The notes beneath the pieces are model-generated. The model was not told the DNA's origin, searched no databases, and saw only the letters and a program-made list of their open reading frames with translations. From an uncultured Fibrobacter sp. (GTDB taxonomy: Bacteria; Fibrobacterota; Fibrobacteria; Fibrobacterales; Fibrobacteraceae), in contig CAMHOW010000019.1 of the NCBI GenBank assembly GCA_946186895.1, positions 1 to 40,904 of the forward strand: a stretch of DNA of 40,904 nt, in the 5' to 3' direction. Position 1 is the stretch's first letter. The number at the start of each line of letters is the position of its first letter. Shown here piece by piece: positions 13,593 through 22,111 of this stretch. The position numbers and the translations under genes are program-made.

Positions 13593-14429
13593 ATGAAACC
13601 GATAGTTGAATATTCCAATTTCCGCCAGTACATGCTGGACTACTACGAGGAACGTAAGCGCCGTTCCGTTTTTTCGTGGCGCGAGTTCTCCAAAATAGCG
13701 GGATTCTCCTCGTCTTCTTATATGAAGGTAGTCTGCGACGGTAAGAGCAAGCTCTCCCGTATTGGCGTAGAACGCACGGGGGCCGCCATGGGCCTCGTGG
13801 GTTTCGAGATGGAATATTTCCGCGCCATGGTGGAATTCGGTCAGGCAGCCACCGAAGAAAAGAAAAAGGCCGCCTACGAAAACATGCTCGCCATCGCCAA
13901 GGTCCACAAGGTCCGCGTGCTAGAAGGCGACCTGTTCGAGTTTTATGATTCCTGGCAGAACCCCGTTGTACGTGAACTTGCCCCGCTGATGCCGGGCGCC
14001 ACTCCGGGCGAAATTGCCAAGAAATGCTACCCCGAAATGACCGCGGCAGAAGTCCAGCAAAGTCTGAACTTCCTCACGAAGGCGGGTCTCCTGAAGAAGG
14101 CAGGGGACAGCGCTTTCGTGCAGGCAGAAACATCCATCACAGGAACGCCGGACGCCACGCGGCTTGCACTCAGGGGAATGCACCGCCAGATGTCCAAGCT
14201 TGCCACCCCTGCGTTGGACCTGCCTGTTGAACAGCGCAACTTCAGCGGAGTGACCATGGGAGTGTCCCGCGAAAGTTACGAACGCATCGTGAAGGTGCTG
14301 GACGAATGCCGCCGCCAAATTATCGCCATCGCCGCAGACGACAAAAACATCGACCAAGTCTACCGCCTGAACCTCCAACTCTTCCCCTTGACAAAAAACG
14401 TGAAGGAGGGCGAAAATGAAAATGCTTAA
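13593..14429 (+). CDS. TIGR02147-family (DUF4423) regulator
   Basis: A 278-aa soluble protein of the type expanded in Fibrobacter (TIGR02147/DUF4423). It starts with the characteristic YSNFRQYMLDYYEERKRR and FSWREFSKIAGFSSSSYMK, a helix-turn-helix-like N-terminal segment. A helical C-terminal domain ends with SRESYERIVKVLDECRRQI. Members are thought to be transcription regulators; this is not proven. The gene has a strong promoter but no RBS and is probably leaderless. It overlaps the next gene, a lipoprotein, by 14 nt, so the two are translationally linked. A regulator directly coupled to Ser-linker lipoproteins suggests it controls or senses a surface function. Confidence 0.8.
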   Translation: MKPIVEYSNFRQYMLDYYEERKRRSVFSWREFSKIAGFSSSSYMKVVCDGKSKLSRIGVERTGAAMGLVGFEMEYFRAMVEFGQAATEEKKKAAYENMLAIAKVHKVRVLEGDLFEFYDSWQNPVVRELAPLMPGATPGEIAKKCYPEMTAAEVQQSLNFLTKAGLLKKAGDSAFVQAETSITGTPDATRLALRGMHRQMSKLATPALDLPVEQRNFSGVTMGVSRESYERIVKVLDECRRQIIAIAADDKNIDQVYRLNLQLFPLTKNVKEGENENA

Positions 14430-15240
14430 TTTGTCTATCCCGTTTACCTTCGTATTCACGCTTGTAGCCTTCTTAAGCGCCGGCTGCTCCGACTCCACAA
14501 GCAAAATCGCAGGTACTGCAGAAGAGCAAAATGAACTCGCCGAAAACGAGTCCTCCAGCTCCGCTGACGAGGAACTGCCTATCTCAAGTTCTGCAGTTCA
14601 ATCTAGCAGTTCCACCATTGTTTCGAGTTCTTCCAGCAGCAACGACCAAACTGTTCCGGTGGATGAACTGGATAAAAATTCCCTCAGTTACTACCTGCAG
14701 CAATACGGCATTACCGATGCGGCCTTCGACAGCAAGGTCTTTGCAAGCATCATCACTTACAGGGAAAACACTTCGGCTCCTCCGCAAAGCAGCACCAACC
14801 CAGAACATGACGGAGACACTAAACCCGGAACTGCCGCCGCCACGGAATTTGACGGACAGGGATTCCACCCCTTCGTAAAGCAGAATATCGCTGCCCTGGA
14901 ATACTACTTCCCCGAGGCCTACGAGAAATTCCCGCAACTGATCGACGATATCAAGAACGACAACGTACAGGAAGGCTGCGGGCTCTACATGCTGAACATC
15001 TACGCCGACAGCCGATACGCCGGATACATCCTGACAGAAGTAAACAGCAGCTCCGTCACGGTGCTGGACATCAAGGCAGACGCATGCCAGACAAGCGCAG
15101 GGGTAGAGTACGCCAGGTTCCTGGTCAGCTACTGCGGAGACCTTGACAAAAATCCAGAAGTTGTACACAAGGTTGTAGAAGCAGATATTTCCAAGGACAA
15201 GTGCCCTCAGGCCTATTCAGGTCAGGAATGGGTTAAGTAA
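14416..15240 (+). CDS. Lipoprotein with Ser-rich linker, function unknown
   Basis: A 274-aa predicted lipoprotein. The signal peptide ends FLSAGC with lipidated C24. It is followed by a Ser-rich linker (about 43-76, runs of S with E, D, V and T) of the sort typical of Fibrobacter surface proteins. The globular part (about 80-274) contains several Cys residues and no domain recognised here. AAGGAGG lies 7 nt before the ATG, within the end of the regulator gene. It is the first of three consecutive lipoproteins behind the TIGR02147 regulator. Confidence 0.75.
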   Translation: MKMLNLSIPFTFVFTLVAFLSAGCSDSTSKIAGTAEEQNELAENESSSSADEELPISSSAVQSSSSTIVSSSSSSNDQTVPVDELDKNSLSYYLQQYGITDAAFDSKVFASIITYRENTSAPPQSSTNPEHDGDTKPGTAAATEFDGQGFHPFVKQNIAALEYYFPEAYEKFPQLIDDIKNDNVQEGCGLYMLNIYADSRYAGYILTEVNSSSVTVLDIKADACQTSAGVEYARFLVSYCGDLDKNPEVVHKVVEADISKDKCPQAYSGQEWVK

Positions 15241-15279
15241 CTACACGGATTTTAATTGGGAGAAAAAAGGAGAAAATTT

Positions 15280-16227
15280 ATGAAGCACGGATTTAACAAA
15301 ATAGCTTGCGGATTTGCCGCAGCCCTGGCCATTTCACTGGTCGCCTGCGACGATAGCTCTAGCGCACCCTCGGATGATGATCAGGTTGTTCCTTCCAGCG
15401 AAACCGTCACCAGCTCCGAGACAAACGGAAACTCATCAAACGGCACGTCCGCAACCAGCCAAAATGGCGGTTCATCAGCAAGCAAAAACGGCACCTCTTC
15501 GGCCAGCCAAAGCGGCAATTCCTCGGCAGAAATAGGCGGGAGCTCCAGCTCATTCAACATGCCAACCTGTTCCCACATAACAGACAACGAATGCCTCATA
15601 ACACAAGGCTGCGCCCTTACCCCCTGCATGGACGGCACCAAGGCCCATGACTGCGCAACAAACAGCGACTATGTCTGTAAAGGCGGTACTTGGCAGGTTG
15701 CCGAAAGCTGCACCAATATTTCTAGCGTAACAGGAAACGACAGGTGGAACTGCGACGAAGACGATTTCACCCTCACGAAAGATTGCGCGGACAACTCCAT
15801 CACCTATATGTGTGTCAGCAATCACTGGTTCAAGACTGAAGACTGCGACCCCACCAAACCCTACTGCGGGTACGATGACTACACTCTATGTCTGAAAACA
15901 AAACTCAAGAAATACTGCCTCAAAACCGATTGGCTGAACGAATCCTGCGATTACGGAAATGATCCAGGAAGATTTCTCTATGTTTATCATAATCCCGACG
16001 ACCCCAATGATTTGGGACACACTCAAGTGCGCTATTTCTGCAATGCCAGCGGGAACTGGGAAGAAGAAAACTACGGTTGCAGTGACCCCATGATGGATTG
16101 CAGCGACAACAAGACCGACGACACGGGAATATTGCCCGATAACGCCCCCTGCGAAAAAGATGGTGCAAAGATGATCGTCGAAGGATATACCTTCCAGTGC
16201 ATCAACCACAAATGGACAAGACTCTAA
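15280..16227 (+). CDS. Cys-rich lipoprotein with Ser-rich linker (paralog A)
   Basis: A 315-aa predicted lipoprotein. The start at 15280 is preferred over an upstream TTG (15256) because AAGGAG lies 7 nt ahead and it gives a clean signal peptide. The lipobox ends SLVAC (C23), followed by DDSSSA. A low-complexity Ser/Asn/Gly/Thr/Ala linker runs to about residue 92. The rest is very Cys-rich, with repeated C-x(n)-C patterns (SHITDNECLITQGC and similar), suggesting a disulfide-stabilised extracellular domain. The signal region (KIACGFAAA, ending ACDDSSSA) is nearly the same as in the next gene, so the two look like tandem paralogs. No function is recognised. Confidence 0.75.
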   Translation: MKHGFNKIACGFAAALAISLVACDDSSSAPSDDDQVVPSSETVTSSETNGNSSNGTSATSQNGGSSASKNGTSSASQSGNSSAEIGGSSSSFNMPTCSHITDNECLITQGCALTPCMDGTKAHDCATNSDYVCKGGTWQVAESCTNISSVTGNDRWNCDEDDFTLTKDCADNSITYMCVSNHWFKTEDCDPTKPYCGYDDYTLCLKTKLKKYCLKTDWLNESCDYGNDPGRFLYVYHNPDDPNDLGHTQVRYFCNASGNWEEENYGCSDPMMDCSDNKTDDTGILPDNAPCEKDGAKMIVEGYTFQCINHKWTRL

Positions 16228-16241
16228 GAAGGAGAAACACC

Positions 16242-17000
16242 ATGAAACATCTTACAAAAATCGCTTGCGGGTTTGCCGCAGCAGCACTGACCTTTATGCT
16301 TACGGCCTGCGACGACAGCAGCAGCGCTAGCGTCAACGGGCCGGACATCGAGGAAAACTCCTCTGAAAGCAACGGTGGCGATAGCTCTGACAACATCGAG
16401 AGCTCCGCAACAGCAGAAAGCTCGGCAACCGAAGGCGGTTCATCGGCATCCCTTGACGACAATTCCAGTTCGTCTTTGGCCGTAACCTGCCAGGCCCTCA
16501 CTCTGGAGTGCTATTCCGCAACGCAACTCTGCAACAAGGGACTGACTGAATATTGCGTCAACAGCAGCTCCAGTGGCAAAGAAACCTGCCAGCACGTTTC
16601 CGATGTGGATGGTGGTACCTGCCAAGACAACGATGTGGTCTTGGACTGTGCCACCGGCGCCAACGCCGTATGCAACAACAACAAGTGGATCCCTGCCATC
16701 ATTGGAGCCTCCTGCCCGACAACAGGCAAGGAAATGACCGTCAATGAAATAAACCTTATCTGTACCGAAGACAAATACTGGAACTACAAGAGCACCATCG
16801 ACAAATGCCCTCCCGGGAGCAGCTGCCAGCGTCCCAACTACAGTTGTGGAACTCACCCCATCAACGGTTTCAGCTGCAACAGCGATAACGGGAAGGTTCA
16901 AACCCTCTTTGTGAGCACCTGGAGCGCAAGCGATTGCATGTACCAATGCTCCAGTGGAAAATACCACGTTGTCATGCCTCCTGTCCCAACAGGAAACTAA
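16242..17000 (+). CDS. Cys-rich lipoprotein with Ser-rich linker (paralog B)
   Basis: A 252-aa predicted lipoprotein. The start at 16242 is chosen because AGAAGGAG lies about 7 nt upstream; an in-frame ATG at 16197 lies inside the previous gene. The lipobox is MLTAC followed by DDSSSAS. A Ser/Glu-rich linker reaches about residue 80, then a Cys-rich domain follows. It shares signal and linker design with the preceding gene, 14 nt away, and likely arose by duplication and divergence. Its function is unknown; a surface-exposed or binding role is only inferred. Confidence 0.75.
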   Translation: MKHLTKIACGFAAAALTFMLTACDDSSSASVNGPDIEENSSESNGGDSSDNIESSATAESSATEGGSSASLDDNSSSSLAVTCQALTLECYSATQLCNKGLTEYCVNSSSSGKETCQHVSDVDGGTCQDNDVVLDCATGANAVCNNNKWIPAIIGASCPTTGKEMTVNEINLICTEDKYWNYKSTIDKCPPGSSCQRPNYSCGTHPINGFSCNSDNGKVQTLFVSTWSASDCMYQCSSGKYHVVMPPVPTGN

Positions 17001-17009
17001 CCTTCCAAA

Positions 17010-18551
17010 TTATTTCCGCCAGCCTTCCATAATCTTCATGCAACCGGCCAGGAGTTCCGCGGAGCGCTCCTTATCGCCGGTTTCTACGTAGCACCGGAAT
17101 TCCGGAGCGTTTCCGCTGGGCCGCAGGTGCACGATATCGCCGGAATCGAATTCCATGCGGTAACCGTCGGTCTCGTCGATGGAGACGATATCGCCGTGGA
17201 AGGGTGCGGGCATGTTGCCGTTTGCATCGGGCTTTGCAAAACGGCTAGGCTTTGCCGTAAGGGCGCCAAAAAGCTTTTTGCCCAGTTTCTGCTCGCGGAT
17301 TTCGGCTAGCTTTGCCTTAGAGGTTTCCGTCGGGAATTCCTTGAGGCGGTCGCTGAGCGTAAAGCGCTTGGGGAGTTTTTTCAGCAGGTCCACCACGCAC
17401 ATCCGTTCTTCCCTCACACGTACCATCACGGCAAGCATCGGGAGCAGAGCGTCACGGGTAGGGAGCGCCGGGAGAGTACGAGTCCCGTCTGCAAATTCCC
17501 GGGTCAGGTCCGTCTGCAGCAAGAACCCACCGTTGGCCTCGTAACCCGCCACAGACACAGACTTGTCAGAAGCGTCCACCAGGCTTTCCATGCCGGCAAT
17601 CACGTAGGGGCTGCCAATGCGGGTGCGGCAAATCTTTTCGAAGCTGCCGGACTTTTCAAGCGACGTATTGCAACTCACGGGAGTTGCAATGCGCTGGATA
17701 CCCAGCGCCTGGGCAGCGAGGATGCCCAGCACGTCGCCCCTAAGCCACATGCCGGTATCGTCTGCCAAGAGCGGGCGGTCGGAATCCCCGTCGGTACTGA
17801 AGACGGCGTCTACAAAATCCTTGTGGGCAAAGTCCCGAGCCAAGTCCTCGTCTTCTTTGCGGATGGCTTCGGTATCTACCGGAATAAAAGTCTCGCTCCT
17901 GGCGAAGGGCTTCACGGTGGCGCCCAGGCTTTCCAGGACCTTCACCACAATGTCGCGACCCACGGCGGAATGCTGGTACACGCCGATAGTAAGCCCCGAA
18001 AGGGCCTTACTCCCGAAAAAGGCAGGGTAGCGCTTCAGGTAGTTTTCTTCGGCTTCCATCTCCACAGCCGGCAACTCCGGTGCAGACTTCAGCATTCCCG
18101 CTGCATCAAAAATTGCCTCGTCAAAATCCACGGACTGTGAAACGATTCCCTGTTCGTCTTTCTTGGAAATTTCACCCTGGGGGTGGTTGAACTTGATACC
18201 GTTACGATCAGCAGGAATGTGGCTCCCTGTCACCATGATGGTAGGGAGCGCCTTGTCAATGCCGTACAGCGCAATGGCCGGGCTCGGAATACGGCCGCAA
18301 TAGACCACCTTCCAAGAGCTGTCCTCGCCTGCCTTCACTAGTGCCTTCAAAATGCGTTCCGTACTGGGGCGCAAATCTCCAGCAATAGCAATGGTGTGTT
18401 CACACTTGTAGCTAGTCTCACAGTACTTGATAAAGGAGCGGGCGTACACATAGCACACGCGGTCCGTCATGGCTGTCACCAGGCCACGGGCACCGCTAGT
18501 ACCGAAAGCCACACCGGACTGTTTCATCACCTCTTGCATCGTAACGATCAT
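17010..18551 (-). CDS. Phosphohexomutase (phosphomannomutase/phosphoglucomutase family)
   Basis: A 513-aa cytoplasmic enzyme interconverting hexose 1- and 6-phosphates. The family's four loops are visible: phosphoserine loop TGSHIP (S110), metal loop DGDSDR (254-259), sugar-binding loop GYEANGG, and phosphate-binding loop RPSGNAPEFR near the C-terminus. The GYEANGG form favours mannose or mixed specificity, but specificity cannot be fixed from sequence. The start at 18551 is chosen over upstream frames because AGAGG lies about 6 nt ahead. It follows a lipoprotein gene on the same strand, with an intrinsic terminator only 24 nt before the ATG. It may feed surface polysaccharide or glycogen metabolism. 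Confidence 0.88.
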   Translation of the reverse strand: MIVTMQEVMKQSGVAFGTSGARGLVTAMTDRVCYVYARSFIKYCETSYKCEHTIAIAGDLRPSTERILKALVKAGEDSSWKVVYCGRIPSPAIALYGIDKALPTIMVTGSHIPADRNGIKFNHPQGEISKKDEQGIVSQSVDFDEAIFDAAGMLKSAPELPAVEMEAEENYLKRYPAFFGSKALSGLTIGVYQHSAVGRDIVVKVLESLGATVKPFARSETFIPVDTEAIRKEDEDLARDFAHKDFVDAVFSTDGDSDRPLLADDTGMWLRGDVLGILAAQALGIQRIATPVSCNTSLEKSGSFEKICRTRIGSPYVIAGMESLVDASDKSVSVAGYEANGGFLLQTDLTREFADGTRTLPALPTRDALLPMLAVMVRVREERMCVVDLLKKLPKRFTLSDRLKEFPTETSKAKLAEIREQKLGKKLFGALTAKPSRFAKPDANGNMPAPFHGDIVSIDETDGYRMEFDSGDIVHLRPSGNAPEFRCYVETGDKERSAELLAGCMKIMEGWRK

Positions 18552-18574
18552 AAAAAACCTCTGTCCAAAAATAC

Positions 18575-18603
18575 AAAAACCCCGGCCCATTGCGAGGCCG
18601 GAG
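18575..18603 (-). terminator. Intrinsic terminator after the 18630-20066 lipoprotein gene
   Basis: Read on the minus strand, CTCCGGCC pairs with GGCCGGGG (18603-18596 with 18587-18580), followed by TTTTT (18579-18575). The phosphohexomutase start is 24 nt further on. Confidence 0.8.
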
Positions 18604-18629
18604 TTTTCGTTCAAGCAATTTGCTTATTC

Positions 18630-20066
18630 TTATTCAGCAAACTTCTCCATTTTACGGGCGAACTTGCGAGCATTCTTGAGGAACTTCTTCTTGGCAAGTT
18701 CAGCAGAAGATTCTGCCTTCTTGAAGAGAGATTCCCAATCGTCGTCATCATACGTGTCGCTACCATAGCTGCCCATGACGCAGTCAGCATATTCGTCGGC
18801 GATATCCGAGCAACCGGCATCTGCGGCGTCTTCGTAATCCATCAACATGCAGCGGGAATAGGCCGTGCTGAGTTCTTCGCAATCACCGCCCGAAGAGCTG
18901 CCGCCCTTGCCCTTGAGTGCGGCGTACAGGGAATCAATCATGGCTTCAGTGCAGCGCTCAAAGTCACGACCATTGGACTTTTCATAGTAGTCAGCAATGG
19001 TAATCTTGTTGCCGGCAGCATCCCTTTCGGTATCCTTGTCGAAGAACTCGCCATATTCAGCCTTGCAGGTGCTCTTGGTCACTTCGCCTTCTTCCGATTC
19101 CAGTTCGCAACTGGTACTGTTTGCAGTAACCACCATATCAAATTCGGAACCATCCATGGTGTGATTGAGCTTCTTGATATTCACCGAGAATGTCTGGTCT
19201 GCGAACTTGAAGGTAACGCTGGTCTTGGTCTGACTCGTCACTTCGATCTTGGCGGACTTGATATACTTCTCCACGCCGGAGGAATCTTCTTCGGTCAGGT
19301 AAGAGGCAGAAGGAATCTCAGGGTCTCCATTAGCGAGGCTCTTGTAGAGCTTCGACATGAACTTGGAGTTCATGTAATCGTCGAAAGAATCCTTTTCACC
19401 ATAGTTGTAGGTAACCTTGGAGGAGAAGGAGCTGCCCGAAATCTTGAGAACCGATTCCGCATACCTGTTCATATCTTTTTCTTCAAGGCAAGTCATGCGT
19501 TCCTGCAGCTTGGGGTCAATCGCAGGCTCATCTGCATCATCGTCGGATAATTCGGCCATCTTGGAGTACATTTCCTCATATATTCTTTCCAGTTCCTCTT
19601 CAGTGAGCTTACCGCCCACTTCGTCGCAGGACTTGAAGCAGGTGCTTACGGAATCTTCTACATCGTAGCTGCAGAGAACAGACTTCCAGGTACCGTTGAT
19701 ATCACCGGCCTTACCGCCCACCAACATCTGGCCATCGTCATCACAATACTTCATTTCGCCCTTCGAGTTCATCTCTTCACAATCGATAATCACCAGGGTG
19801 TCACCCACGAAGAGGTACTTGGCATAAGAGGTATCTGTACCAAAGTCTACGTTCTTCCAGGTATAGGCGTTGTTTTCGTTAACGCAAACATCTTCTTTAT
19901 TTTCAACAGAGATGACCAAAGACTGCTTTTCTGCATCCACCGTGATGGATCCAGAAACTTCGACTGTGATGCTGCCGTTGTCACCGCTATCGGAACTGCT
20001 GCTGTCGCTACAGGCGAAGAAAAACGCCGACGTAGCGGCGAGCATGAGGTATAAGCCCTTTTTCAT
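18630..20066 (-). CDS. Acidic lipoprotein, function unknown
   Basis: A 478-aa predicted lipoprotein with lipobox FFFAC (C19), then SDSSSSDSGDNG. The mature protein is acidic, with many D and E residues and scattered Cys. It contains a Gly/Ser-rich break (KGKGGSSSGGDCEE) near residue 393. The C-terminal ~40 residues switch to a Lys/Arg/Ala-rich helix (KKKFLKNARKFARKMEK). AAGGAG precedes the ATG, and the gene ends at an intrinsic terminator. No known domain was recognised. The basic C-terminal helix on an acidic lipoprotein is unusual and could contact a polyanionic surface; that is speculation. Confidence 0.7.
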   Translation of the reverse strand: MKKGLYLMLAATSAFFFACSDSSSSDSGDNGSITVEVSGSITVDAEKQSLVISVENKEDVCVNENNAYTWKNVDFGTDTSYAKYLFVGDTLVIIDCEEMNSKGEMKYCDDDGQMLVGGKAGDINGTWKSVLCSYDVEDSVSTCFKSCDEVGGKLTEEELERIYEEMYSKMAELSDDDADEPAIDPKLQERMTCLEEKDMNRYAESVLKISGSSFSSKVTYNYGEKDSFDDYMNSKFMSKLYKSLANGDPEIPSASYLTEEDSSGVEKYIKSAKIEVTSQTKTSVTFKFADQTFSVNIKKLNHTMDGSEFDMVVTANSTSCELESEEGEVTKSTCKAEYGEFFDKDTERDAAGNKITIADYYEKSNGRDFERCTEAMIDSLYAALKGKGGSSSGGDCEELSTAYSRCMLMDYEDAADAGCSDIADEYADCVMGSYGSDTYDDDDWESLFKKAESSAELAKKKFLKNARKFARKMEKFAE

Positions 20067-20229
20067 TTGAGAATACTCCTTTTAAGTTATTTGATGGAAA
20101 AATAGATTATTGTCCTGTTTTTTACAACAACTTTCTTCTTTTTTTTGCCCACGAACCCGTTTTTTTCGCCTTTTTTGAGGCAATTGTCAGTGTATAATCC
20201 GTAGTTTTAGGCATAATTTCACTTTTTAT

Positions 20230-20258
20230 TAGACAGTTAAACTTTTTTTTACTATCTT
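20230..20258 (+). promoter_or_regulatory. Probable promoter of the H1-tail/CBM48 gene
   Basis: TAGACA (20230-20235), 17-nt spacer, TATCTT (20253-20258), in a very AT-rich stretch with a run of eight T residues in the spacer. A leader of about 22 nt with AGAGGAG precedes the ATG. Confidence 0.5.
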
Positions 20259-20286
20259 TGGCGCGAACTAAGTAGAGGAGATAATC

Positions 20287-20688
20287 ATGGCAAAAGCTAC
20301 TACAAAGACAACAAAGGCACCGGCCAAGAAGGCCGCTGTAAAGACCGCCCCGGCCAAGAAGCCCGCCACTAAGGCTGCCGCCCCCAAGGCCGCCAAGCCT
20401 GCTGCCGAGAAGAAGGCCGCCGTTAAGGCCCCGGCTAAAAAGGCCGCTGCCCCCAAGGCCGCCAAGAAGGTCGCCGTGGTGTTCGAAGCCAACTGCCCCC
20501 TGGCCACTACCGTTTCCGTTGCCGGTTCCTTCAACAACTGGGCTATCGACAAGGATATGCTCAAGAAGGACAAGAAGACCGGTCTCTGGGTCGGCAAGGT
20601 CACTCTCGACTCCGGCGTTTACGAATACAAGTTCGTCTGCGACGGTCAGTACTGGGACGAAGGCGACAACAAGATCAAGAACGTCTAA
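20287..20688 (+). CDS. Histone-H1-like Lys/Ala/Pro tail fused to a CBM48/AMPK-type glycogen-binding domain
   Basis: A 133-aa protein in two parts. Residues 1-61 are almost only K, A, P and T in PAKKAA/APKAAK repeats, like histone H1 tails and bacterial H1-like nucleoid proteins. Residues about 62-133 form a CBM48/AMPK-beta-like domain: ANCPLATTVSVAGSFNNW (W85) and YEYKFVCDGQYW are diagnostic of glycogen or starch binding. No signal peptide is present, so it acts in the cytoplasm. AGAGGAG gives a good RBS, and a strong terminator follows, so it is a single-gene unit. Fibrobacter stores much glycogen, so a basic tail that binds DNA or RNA, or anchors acidic partners to glycogen granules, is plausible but inferred. 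This fusion is unusual to my knowledge. Confidence 0.85.
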   Translation: MAKATTKTTKAPAKKAAVKTAPAKKPATKAAAPKAAKPAAEKKAAVKAPAKKAAAPKAAKKVAVVFEANCPLATTVSVAGSFNNWAIDKDMLKKDKKTGLWVGKVTLDSGVYEYKFVCDGQYWDEGDNKIKNV

Positions 20689-20710
20689 TCGCGCCTATTG
20701 AATTATCGCA

Positions 20711-20740
20711 AAAACGCTGGGCATCCCGCTCGGCGTTTTT
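20711..20740 (+). terminator. Intrinsic terminator of the H1-tail/CBM48 gene
   Basis: AAAACGCTGGGC (20711-20722) pairs with GCTCGGCGTTTT (20728-20739), with two wobbles and a 5-nt loop, ending in a T-run. Confidence 0.8.
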
Positions 20741-20829
20741 CATTTTGTGTAATACCACAAACACGCCATTCCCCAAATGCCAAATTGCCCGTCCCGTGAT
20801 CACTAGTAACTATTTCTATCTTTCCCCCC

Positions 20830-22089
20830 ATGAATTACACTATCCCTGAAGAAGTTTTTGTGAAGGCTGCCGAACAGTACGGCACCCCCCTCTGGATTTA
20901 CGACCGCGAAACCATCGAGAAGCGTGTCAAGGAAACCCAGGTTTTCGATACGGTCCGCTTTGCCCAAAAGGCATGCCCGAACCTCTCCATCATTTCGCTT
21001 GTACGCAAACTGGGCGGCGTGGTAGACGCCGTTTCCGCAGGCGAAATCGTCCGCGCCCTCAAGGCAGGTTTCAAAGGTGGCCAGCAGAAAGGCAAGGCTC
21101 CCGAGATCGTTTATACCGCCGACATCTTCGACCGTGACGCCCTCGAACTCGTAAAGGAACACAACATCGCGGTGAACGTGGGCTCCCCCGACATGATCCA
21201 GCAGCTGGCCGATTTCGGCGTGAAGTCGGAACTGACGCTGCGCGTGAACCCGGGCTTTGGCCACGGCCACTCCAGCAAGGTGAACACCGGCGGACCCTTG
21301 AGCAAGCACGGCGTGTGGCACGAGCAGATCAAGGACTGCATCAAGCTGGCCCAGAATAATGGTATGTGGATCACGGGGCTCCATATGCATATCGGTTCCG
21401 GCTCCGACTTCGAGCACCTTTCCCAGGTCTGCGACGCCATGGTAGACGCTAGCCGCCGCCTGGGCAGCCATGTGCGCTCCATCAGTGCAGGGGGCGGCCT
21501 CCCCATTCCCTATCACGAAGAGGACAAGGGCAACCGCATCGACATGAAGGCCTACTTTGACCTGTGGGACAACGCCCGCAAGCGTATCCAGCAGAGCATC
21601 GGCCACGAGGTACATCTAGAAGTGGAACCCGGGCGTTACCTGGTGGCCGAGAGCGGCTACCTGATGGCCGAAATCCGCGCCGTGAAAAAACAGGGCGACA
21701 ACCTGTTCTACCTGCTGGACGCAGGCTTTACCGACCTGGTACGCCCCAGCTTCTACGGCAGCTATCATGGCATTTCCATCATCGCCCGTGACGGCCGCAA
21801 TCTTGACGAAACAGTAGATGCCATCGTGGCAGGCCCGCTCTGCGAATCCGGCGACGTGTTCACCCAAGAAGAAGGTGGATTCGTGGTGACCCGCAAGCTC
21901 CCGAAGGCCAAGGTGGGCGACCTGCTGATCCTCCATGACGCCGGTGCCTACGGTGCCGCCATGAGCAGCAACTACAACAGCCGCCGCTACGCCGCCGAAA
22001 CCATGTACACCAAGGGTGAGCTGAAGGTTATCCGCGAAAGACAATCGTTCGAGCAATTGTTACAGAACGACCGGATTATCGAGTTATAA
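20830..22089 (+). CDS. lysA: Diaminopimelate decarboxylase
   Basis: A 419-aa PLP enzyme catalysing the last step of lysine synthesis, meso-diaminopimelate to lysine. It is a fold-type III alanine-racemase-like barrel with the PLP Lys in VRFAQKAC (K47). GLHMHIGSG and SAGGGLPIPY (pyridoxal phosphate-binding segment) lie mid-protein. EVEPGRYLVAESG, GPLCESGDVF and DAGAYGAAMSSNYNSR are the conserved C-terminal signatures. The sequence is close to the E. coli-type branch. No Shine-Dalgarno sequence is seen before the ATG (a C-run precedes it); TATCTT at 20817-20822 could be a -10 box giving a nearly leaderless transcript. It stands alone between a terminator and a long hairpin. Confidence 0.93.
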   Translation: MNYTIPEEVFVKAAEQYGTPLWIYDRETIEKRVKETQVFDTVRFAQKACPNLSIISLVRKLGGVVDAVSAGEIVRALKAGFKGGQQKGKAPEIVYTADIFDRDALELVKEHNIAVNVGSPDMIQQLADFGVKSELTLRVNPGFGHGHSSKVNTGGPLSKHGVWHEQIKDCIKLAQNNGMWITGLHMHIGSGSDFEHLSQVCDAMVDASRRLGSHVRSISAGGGLPIPYHEEDKGNRIDMKAYFDLWDNARKRIQQSIGHEVHLEVEPGRYLVAESGYLMAEIRAVKKQGDNLFYLLDAGFTDLVRPSFYGSYHGISIIARDGRNLDETVDAIVAGPLCESGDVFTQEEGGFVVTRKLPKAKVGDLLILHDAGAYGAAMSSNYNSRRYAAETMYTKGELKVIRERQSFEQLLQNDRIIEL

Positions 22090-22111
22090 ACTATGCATTA
22101 CTGCGTTACTC

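Noticed and set aside
15256..15282. TTG at 15256 as the start of the second lipoprotein
   Set aside because: The ATG at 15280 has AAGGAG at 7 nt and yields a standard lipoprotein signal.
18396..19550. A 384-codon plus-strand frame across the phosphohexomutase and lipoprotein genes
   Set aside because: It crosses a terminator and two well-supported genes on the other strand, and its protein has no recognisable domain.
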